This document shows, piece by piece, positions 56,463 through 64,000 of a stretch of 64,000 nt of DNA (positions are counted from its first letter, which is position 1; every line of letters starts with the position of its first letter). The position numbers and the translations under genes are program-made. The DNA is from Aquilaria yunnanensis (Eukaryota; Streptophyta; Magnoliopsida; Malvales; Thymelaeaceae). The notes under the pieces are model-generated. The model did no database searches. It worked only from the letters and a program-made list of their open reading frames with translations, and was not told where the DNA came from. The stretch lies in assembly GCA_039654915.1 (NCBI GenBank), contig CM077600.1, positions 74,533,992 through 74,597,991 on the forward strand, written 5' to 3'.

Positions 56463-58489
56463 CATGCCAAGATACAAGTCCATGTTAAAAAGAAAGGCCA
56501 TGATACTTGTGAAGGTCTTAGAGTCCACCTACAAGCCCTCATGGTGCAAGTTCAAGCTTAAAGGATCCATGGCCACTCAAAAGGAGCTCTTCCTAGGAAA
56601 TATGTATTTCTTATGATATTTCCTGGCTATTCAGGCCATGATGCGGCAACATACTTGAAGGGAAATCAAATGGCTAAGTTTTTGTTCTATCATACTCAAA
56701 GGAAGCCCAAAAAGGAGTTAGTCAATAGAATAATGACTTTGTAGCATCCAAAAGGTGTTCAAGACCTAAATTCAGTCATTTTTATCAATTTAATGAAAAC
56801 CCAAGCTGGAGGAGGCAAGAGAACATGTTCGTACATTAAAGGACATGTGCAAGCCCTCAAGACCCTGAAAGGCGCACCCGGGAAGCCCCTTGGAGCCCCT
56901 ACCCACACATTTTAGTGCTTCAGCCTTTTCCTGCTACTTTTTCTTGATTATTTCATGTTTTCTACATGTTTTTAGGATTAGGAATATATTTTTGGCACAT
57001 GACTAGAACTTATCTTTTGAGTGGTTTAGGACGTACAATTCTTCTTGGATTTGTTTAAATTGACTACCCTAGCTTAGAATACTGTAAATAAGACTTGTAA
57101 TTTGTGGATTACACAAAAATTTCAAAATATACAATATTGCTTGAGAAAGTTCTTCTCTTCTGTTCTTTGTGAACTTATCTTGGTGCATAAGGAAGCTAGG
57201 TTTCTTTGTGTTCCTTCTATACTTTTCATTTCTAGCCATAAGTTGGTTAGGGGTGAGGATCAAATCTAGTCCATTGGAGTGTTTTCTATGGAGCTTCTAT
57301 CATCTTTGGTGTATTTCTTGGTCATATACAAATAGGGTTTGCATCAAGTGAAATCAAAACCACAAGTTCCAAGCTAAGGACATATCTAGTGTTTCTTGTT
57401 TCTTTCTTTATTTCTTCAAATTTTTCCAGTTGTTTTCTTTCTGCCTTCATTAATTCTAATTTTTCCCTTTGTGTTTTATATCCTTCTCTATTTTTTCTAG
57501 CCATTGTCTTGCGTCCTTATCAAGAAAAACACCAAAAAATAACCCAATTAATGGCTTCTGAATCTTCATTGTTTCTTTCAGTTTTTCTTTGTGTCCAGTA
57601 GCATTTTCTTTCCTTCTTTTCATTCAAATTCCTTTGTTTCCATAGTACTTATTTAGTTCTAATCTGTTTCCTTTTGTTCTAGGCCATTCCAAGTTTTTTC
57701 TAGCCTTGAACAACTAAAAACATCAATTCCTACACTCATTTAGTTTCCTTGAGTTTCTTGAACTATGGTCTTGTTTTCTTTCATTCTTTTCATCCAAACC
57801 TCTGTGTTTCTTTCATAAATTTTCAATTTTAATTCATTTTTATTTTTATCTAATCCATTCCATTCTGTTCTTGATTGTTTTAGGCCAAAGTGTGCAAATT
57901 CAACAAGATAAGCACATTTGAATGCAAATGTGGATCAACATCCCAAACTTGTTCCAAAGCATCCAGAATGTGTTTTGTTTTGTTTTGTCATAGTTTCCTA
58001 CATCCAAAACCCATAAAAATAAAAAAAAAATCTCTAAAATAGGTTGTTTCAGTTTTATAAAGATTATTTTAAATTGTCAAGAATTAGGGTTTCTTGAACA
58101 TTTGCTGCAATTAATCAAATCTTTTGCTTCTTTTGCAGCAAAAAACATCTTGGACATATTTCTAGAAACATAAAATCAAATAAAAATATCTTTTTGGGAA
58201 AAATATTACATTCTTACACAAAATTTGCCTCAGTTTTGCATCAAAACAAGCGTTTAGCCAGTTTTGCATCTTTGTGCCTTTTCTTGTAGTTCTTGCAATC
58301 TTTCATTATGAGAGCTTCCAATACCCTTCAAATTTCAATACCCCACCTCTATTTTGATTCAAAATTTTTTTTTTCAAAGAAATTTAAGTTTTCTTATGTT
58401 CTTTGAGACCAATTCGCTTAGAACTTTTGAGGATGATTTGATAGCAATTTTCTCACTAAGAAAAATGAGAGTTTAAGTGTTGTGAGATA
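56463..58489 (+). repeat. decayed LTR and leader of a gypsy-like element
   Basis: The text around 57080-57360 (GTAAATAAGACTTGTAATTTGTGG, CTTGTGCATAAGG-like) resembles the 3' half of a plant gypsy LTR, and T-rich leader-like sequence follows to 58490. I could not define LTR ends or a primer site. It is placed as the upstream part of the gag-protease remnant at 58490-59155. Confidence 0.35.
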
Positions 58490-59155
58490 AAACTCTTTAT
58501 TCCATACAGCATGGTGGAAATTTTAGAGAGGAAATAAGATCCCAAGCTAGAGTTTAATTCGATGCATTCCACGATGGAACATTTGATGGCCATGATGGAT
58601 GCTAATGATCGAAAGCTAGAAGAAATTTGTTCCCAATTTACCAGCAAGTAGGGTTCATCAACTAAGGTGCAACAAACTATTGATGAGTTTGGGGAGAGAA
58701 GGAGTTCTTTATTTTCCAGTACAATGGCAAGGAGATATGAAAGTGTTGAGATGGAGGTTCCACACCAGAATCTTTTCCATTCAAGGGGTAAGGTTTAGGG
58801 CCAAGTTTGTAGTTTGATCATTGATGGAGAAAGTTGTGCAAATTTGGCAAGCACATACATGGTGGAAAAAAACTTTAGTTGCCAACCTTCGCATGTTCAT
58901 GACCATGCAAGTTACATTGACTCAACCTTGATGAAGTGGAGGTAATCGAGAGTATTTCTTCCTTTTATTTTGGGCAAATATGAGGATGACATATTTTGTG
59001 ATATCATGCCTATACCGGTTGGACATGTTATTCTTGGACATCCATGGTGCAAAGAAAATAAGGTTATTTATAATACATGCACTAGAAAAGTTTCTCTTGT
59101 ACAACATGGAAGAAGCATTACACTTGTACCTTTGAATTTTAGTGAAGTGGCTTGA
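58490..59155 (+). pseudogene. decayed gypsy gag end and protease
   Basis: 58810-59155 encodes a retropepsin-like remnant: VCSLIIDGESCANLASTYMV (normally DGGS-type), then GKYEDDIFCDIMPIPVGHVI, LGHPWCKENK and RKVSLVQHGRSITLVPLN. This order is typical of plant chromovirus proteases. The upstream part (58490-58800) looks like a gag C-terminus, with several stops. RT and integrase do not follow; they are deleted. Confidence 0.65.
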
Positions 59156-60704
59156 GAGAAAAAGAATTGAGAGGAAAGTTGAGAACTTGAGAGAAAATCA
59201 AGAGATGAAAGATAAGAGAAAATTAAAGTGTTGTAAAAAGAGTTAAATCGAGTGGGAATTGAGTGTTGGAGAATTCTTGAGAGAAAAACTTGAGAGGGAA
59301 GTTGAAAGAAGACAAGAGTGTAATGAATTTAAGTTGAGTGAAGAAAAGAAGACTTTCAAAGAAGCCTTGCTTTTAACTAATATAATGGAATATTCTTCTA
59401 GTGTAGTGTTGTCTTCTATTTAATAATCTAGAGAAATTGAGCTCAAAGGAAAAGTTTTTGAGGAAAAAGAAGTTTCAAGTAAAGAAATTGTGACCTGGAC
59501 CCAATCTGAGTTTATTAAAGATCCATGTGACGAGAAAATGGAAGTGCAATAAGAAATTGTACCTAAAGAGTTCAAAAATGAAACCTTGAACAATGGCTTA
59601 CCTATGCACAAAAAAAGGATACATGCCATTTTGCAATGTATTTTTCTCTTCTAAATAGGCTTGATATCATCTTGAATGGCTTTGATATGTTAAAATCATG
59701 TTTTGCTTCTAACTTTGATTTGCAAAGTGGATATCATCATCCTAGAATAAGAGAAGGAAGTAAGCATGAAATTTTGAAAAAAATCTTGTTTTGGATCTTC
59801 TAATTATTTCGTTTTGTCAAATTTCTTTTTGAATCCCATGAGCTTTTTTGATGAAAAATCTGTTTTGGAATTCATTGTTTCTAAGTTTATTTTATCTGCA
59901 TCCATTTTTTTTTGTTTTACCTCAAGTTAAATTTATTTTCTATAAATTTTTCATGCATGACGATATGCTCATATTTAGTTATGTTTTTTCTAAGTTTTCG
60001 CCTTGTATTTACTTGTCTTTTGATGTGTTTTTACTAGAATATGGTGCTTAATTGATTCATTTTTTTTTTTCAGATTATATTTCAGCTTCATGTGACCGAG
60101 GAAGAATTTTGATGAAGTTTTGGAGTTGAATTGTAAGTTTTGGCAAATTTTTAAAGCTTCCACACCCTTGTACACACCTATATAGTGTCTTACACACCAA
60201 TGTTCTAAACTGTATTGTAATGAGAAGGATTTTAAGTTTTAGAAGGGTAACACGGCCTCTTACATGACTGTGTATCAATCCATGTTTTTCCAAATTTTAA
60301 AGTTTCTTAGGTTATTTTAGAAAAGAAAAAAAAGAGAAAAGAGAAAGGCGGAAATTGACAACAAAAACAAAATTTTTTCATGGAGGAAGGTTGTCGAAGG
60401 CAATTCTGATGATCAACACCATTTTATGGGCACTGGATTGAAGATTTCTTGGAAAAGAAGAAATTCAGCCATGGATCATTCTTTTCTTAGTTTACTTTTG
60501 ATTTTTTGGTGTTTATTTTACGACCCTATAAGCTAAGTTTTTCCTATTCATGCTTAGAGTAGATGAACCATATGATGATTTTGTGTTATGATTATTTCTA
60601 GTTTAATATGATTATGTATTTTTTCTTGCAATTTATCTAATGTGCTTTGTTACATTGATTAATAGTAGCTAGTCTATTAATTCAATGTGAGATGATGAAC
60701 ATGC
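59156..60704. other. decayed retroelement sequence, no gene
   Basis: Degenerate Glu/Lys-coding-like stretches (59160-59640) and AT-rich sequence. 60060-60300 (CACACCTATATAGTGTCTTACACACC) resembles 3' untranslated and LTR-proximal parts of gypsy elements. I see no intact open frame or boundary. Confidence 0.4.
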
Positions 60705-61524
60705 TAATAGCCAAAGGGCTATTACCCTCTAAACTCCCAAGTTCTGACGAAGCACCGCCCTCAGAGAATAAGAGTACCAACCTCGGGAAAATAGGGTCCG
60801 CAGTCCTTGACCCCCTGACCTTGGTTATCTAGCATCACCCTAACGGAATAATGGGACTGACCTCGGGAACATGGTACACTACCACCATCGGTAAGATGAC
60901 TTGACCAACTTCGGGAGGAGTAGACTCCTCGGCAGGGGAAACATCCTCCGAAGGGGATCCTCTATTCTAAGGGGCCTTTCGAGTAACGGGCATCACAACC
61001 TCAGCCAGAAGCTCTCATATCCCCAAGAGGTCTCTTTCACCGAAGGGGTCTTGTGAACACGACAAAAATGGCTAAGGAGCCTCTAACACAAACACCTCAC
61101 ACACGCCCCTGACACACAGGCCTCACACGGCCCTAACTTCTGGCCAGAATGGCCTATGGATAGTTGGATTTCCCCATTCCCGAAGGTACGGACCACATCT
61201 GGCCGAACACGTGTCATGATCTAAGTGGGCTGTGTCAAACGGACTTCTCCTAATGTCCTCCTATAAATGCTTGGGGAAACGACCTTGGTAAGCACACAGG
61301 CTGAACTCTCAAGAGAACTCTACTCTTTACTCTCCATTCACCACTCTTCACTTGCCAAATATTGACTTGGGCGTCGGAGGCTCCTCCCCCGGAAACACAC
61401 TCTGGGGACCTCCTAACCCCTATTCTTTTGAGCATTTCAGGCAATCTCATGACGGAAGTCTCTTCATACCAGAAGTCCCTCTCAACCTTACCATGTCGTA
61501 CAACGAAGATGCCAGTGGGTATCA
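60705..61524 (+). repeat. 5' LTR of element D (~820 bp)
   Basis: Starts TAATAGCCAAAGGGCTATTA, apparently a TG-to-TA variant of the family start TGATAGCC; a start at the TG of 60702 is the alternative. Ends GGGTATCA. CACGTG at 61208-61213 and CTATAAATG at about 61261-61269. The primer site TTTGGCGCTATCTGTGGG follows at 61525. Confidence 0.82.
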
Positions 61525-63038
61525 TTTGGCGCTATCTGTGGGAACTCACCCTCTGGTAGCCGTTGTTAAGACTCGGCATTCTAAGGATAAGGGACTCCAG
61601 ATGTCCCCATCCACGCCAGAGAATCAACCGGCGACCAAAGAACCCACCATAGGGACTTCATCGCCTAAGGACGAACGTCCTCTAATGATCATGATGAGCT
61701 TCCTACGTGATTTTCAGCACTCTCTTGTGGCTAAAATGACGCAACAATTGGACCAAAGGTGGTCACAACCACCTTCGAGCCTAGGGGCCTTTTCACCAAC
61801 TCCTCGTCGGGAGAGAAGCCCGAAGTCCACTCACCGAAGTTCAGGGAGTGGGGACTTTCGTGACGAGTCCCCAATGGAGGACGTACCCCCCAGAGGCCGA
61901 TGTACTGGAGAAACGGGGTCCAAAGGGGCTACGGCTTCCCGTCGGTTGAGTTTTTCACTAGAAGAGAGATCACAATCCCTCCGTCGCCGAAGTTACTCCC
62001 CAAAAAGGAGGCATCGTTCTCCATTGCCAGAGGCCTCCAGGCAGTGAGAAGAGCCCAGCGCCACCATCCTCATGGAAAAGATCCTAGAGAGGTTAGAAAA
62101 AGTGGAGAGGCAGATCACCAGAAAGCCTGTCTGGTCAAGGTTATCTGAAACCTTCACCGGAGAAGAGTCACCCTTCGTCCGGACGGTAGTGGAAGCACCA
62201 ATGCTAAGCGATTTTCGGGTGCCTCGCTTGGAAACCTATGATGGGCGTAGCGACCCTCAAGCCCACCTAACCAAGCACAGGCGTAGTATGGTGCTACACG
62301 GTGTCGATGACGCTACCTTTTGCAAGTGCTTTGAGGCCACCGTCTTCGGCTCGGCAACCGCGTGGTACAACTCCCTCGCCCCTGGAACTATAATGAGTTT
62401 CCAAGAGCTGTCCACGGCATTCACGTAGCAGTTCATCGGCAGTAGGCCGACGGTGAAGATGCCCATTCAGATGTTCGATTTAGCACAAAGGAATGGGGAG
62501 ACTATTCGCGACTATGTCGAAAGGTTCAATCATGAAGCCCTGAGTGTGCCGGACTTCAGTCCCGAAATACGCATCCTCGTCATGATAAGGGGACTTCGGA
62601 GAGACTCACAACTCTTCTACGAGTTCTCTAAAGACCCCCCAGACACCCTCGGGGAATTCTACCGAAGGGCGGAACAACACATGACGGTTGAGGAGCTGAG
62701 GATGAGGGGGCCAAAGTCTGAGCACATGCGCCCCGAAGGACACAACAGCCAGCCTCGATATCCAACCGAAGGATGGAAGGAGACCTTGGAAGCAGAGAAG
62801 GAAAAATCCAATGACGTTCAGCCCCTTGAACACCACAAGAACGAACATACTGCTGGCAATGGAAAGGCAAAGCACCTAGATCCAGTGACTGAAGGGCATG
62901 ACCTCGAAAAACAAGAAAAATATGAAGAAATTCTATCAATTCCATCGGGATCACGGTCATGACACTAAGGATTGCTTCCAACTCAGGAAGTACATCAAGT
63001 CCCTGATCAAGCAGGGCCAACTTCGTCGGTACCTATGG
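61493..63038 (+). pseudogene. gag: gag of element D
   Basis: The ATG at 61493, 32 bp before the LTR end, starts MSYNEDASGYHLALSVGT and reads through the primer site. Gag domain: PRLETYDGRSDPQAHLTKH, AWYNSLAPGTI, ETIRDYVERFNHEALSVPDF. Zinc-knuckle-like FHRDHGHDTKDC near 62950. Stops near 62045 and 62429 (TAG for Gln) and a frameshift around 62800-62890. Confidence 0.83.
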
Positions 63039-64000
63039 ATGCCCTCTCCGAGGGAAATGAGGGAGGAGGAAAGAAAGGAAGATGAGGACTACGATTCTGA
63101 CCGACGTTGAAACCAAAGTCCCAAGAAGAATCCTCCACCATTGGCTAGAGTAATCCAGACAATCACCACAGGACTACCTTCGGCAAAGAGGAAGAGGAAA
63201 GCCAGGGAGATCTTGGTGATGGAATTCGGTGACCCATCGAACAAGCTCGTTCGGAAAGATGGGTCTACTGTAGTATTCCCACATGATGACCCACTCCTTA
63301 TTATGGCAAGGATCGGGAGTTGAGACGTAAAAAGGGTGATCCTGGATGACGAGTCCAACGCCGATGTCCTATTCTCCCACCTGTTGCCAAGCTTGGGCAT
63401 CGGAAAAAATGACCTCAAACCTGTCACATCCCTTACCTTCGGGGTAGGTCCTTCCGAACTCCCTGTCCTCGGGTGGATTGACCTACCTCTGATGATAAGG
63501 GGAACTGTAGTTTAGAACAATGGAGAGCTCTTCACCTCAGCCATGACCAGGTTCATAGTCATTGATGTCCCCTCTTCGTACAATACAATCCTCGGAAGGC
63601 AAACTTAAGGGAACTTTCACATCCAACCAGATGTGAAGTACCTGACAGTCACCTTCGGGACAAATGAGGGGGACGCAGAAGTACTTATTGATCAAATGGA
63701 GGTTTGGAAGGTCTTCGTAAGGGCGAGGCAGAGCCCGATGAAAGTGCACATGCAAACCTCGGAAGAGAAGGGCATACTGACCAAAGAGGTTACAAAGGGA
63801 GAGAGAAGTGAGTCAGAGAAAATCGAAACCGAGAATGTAGAGCTTGTCTTGGGCCGAAGTACTCGTGTAGGGAAACGGTTGGCTGAAGGTGACAAGCAAA
63901 AGCTTGTATCTTTCTTTTTAATGAACAAAGATCTATTTGCCTACTTGCCGAAGGACATGCCTGGGGTAGACCCTCACATAATTCAACATAGTCTTAAGAT
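63039..64000 (+). pseudogene. pol: pol of element D, N-terminal part
   Basis: In frame after gag with CAG at the position of A's UAG. Includes the KDGSTVVFPHDDPLL region, then a TGA near 63321 (Trp in A), then protease with ILDDESNADVLFSHL (Gly to Glu in the DDGS motif, probably inactivating) and the linker to RT. Further TAG/TAA codons near 63513 and 63606. Truncated by the window end. Confidence 0.83.

Larger units (their letters stand above)
60705..64000 (+). mobile_element. Tat-lineage retrotransposon D, 5' part (runs off the window)
   Basis: 5' LTR, primer site, gag and the protease part of pol on the plus strand; the window ends before RT. It has the same architecture as A-C, but is more decayed than A, with many stops. 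Its right half and target duplication are outside the window. Confidence 0.88.

Overview
This window is plant nuclear DNA from a repeat-rich, gene-poor region. I base that on Ty3/gypsy LTR retrotransposons of plant type (Tat-lineage elements with two RNase H domains, and a chromodomain-bearing Tekay/Del-like chromovirus), a TRIM, a MULE-like MITE and a copia-like solo LTR. I see no convincing single-copy host gene. The species cannot be told from the sequence.

Layout. (1) 1-11077: Tat element A on the minus strand. It is young: its LTRs differ at about three bases plus one indel over 797 bp. gag and pol are open apart from one in-frame UAG between them. A multi-exon gene in antisense orientation (aORF) lies between pol and the 3' LTR. 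(2) 11151-12050: MULE-like MITE. (3) 12051-14869: unassigned sequence. (4) 14875-54422: Tat element B on the plus strand, with target duplication AAGAC on both sides and two large nests inside it. (5) Nest 1: a 3.36-kb solo LTR (16339-19366 plus 32125-32458, duplication GGATC) interrupts B gag. That solo LTR is itself split by a 12.75-kb scrambled retroelement (19367-32119, duplication AACCT). (6) Nest 2: Tat element C (37789-50099, duplication AAGGT) sits just after B pol. C pol is interrupted by a 1.4-kb solo LTR (41820-43235, duplication AAAAA). (7) 54428-60704: unassigned sequence, an LTR-like fragment and a decayed gypsy element. (8) 60705-64000: 5' part of a fourth Tat element, D.

The most notable object is 19367-32119. 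It is a mosaic of at least 13 joined segments from a Tekay-like chromovirus and a TRIM, in both orientations. It has one 5-bp target duplication, at its two outermost ends. Its left end is a chromovirus LTR start and its right end is a TRIM LTR end. Several joints fall at microhomologies or at the primer-binding site shared by the two families. The inverted arms (about 1 mismatch in 399 and 1 in 286 bp) and the TRIM LTRs (identical over 165 bp) look equally recent. The simplest reading is that template switching during reverse transcription built a chimeric cDNA, which then integrated as a unit.

The second theme is the aORF. Elements A, B and C each carry, antisense to gag-pol, a gene of four inferred exons with the same intron positions and phases. 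Each copy has a TATA box 278-296 bp upstream of its ATG and a G-box-like site further upstream. The LTR promoters of all four Tat elements also carry CACGTG upstream of a TATA box. Genome-coding transcription and aORF transcription may therefore respond to the same class of factor. Boundaries come from reading and comparing copies within the window; no database search was run.
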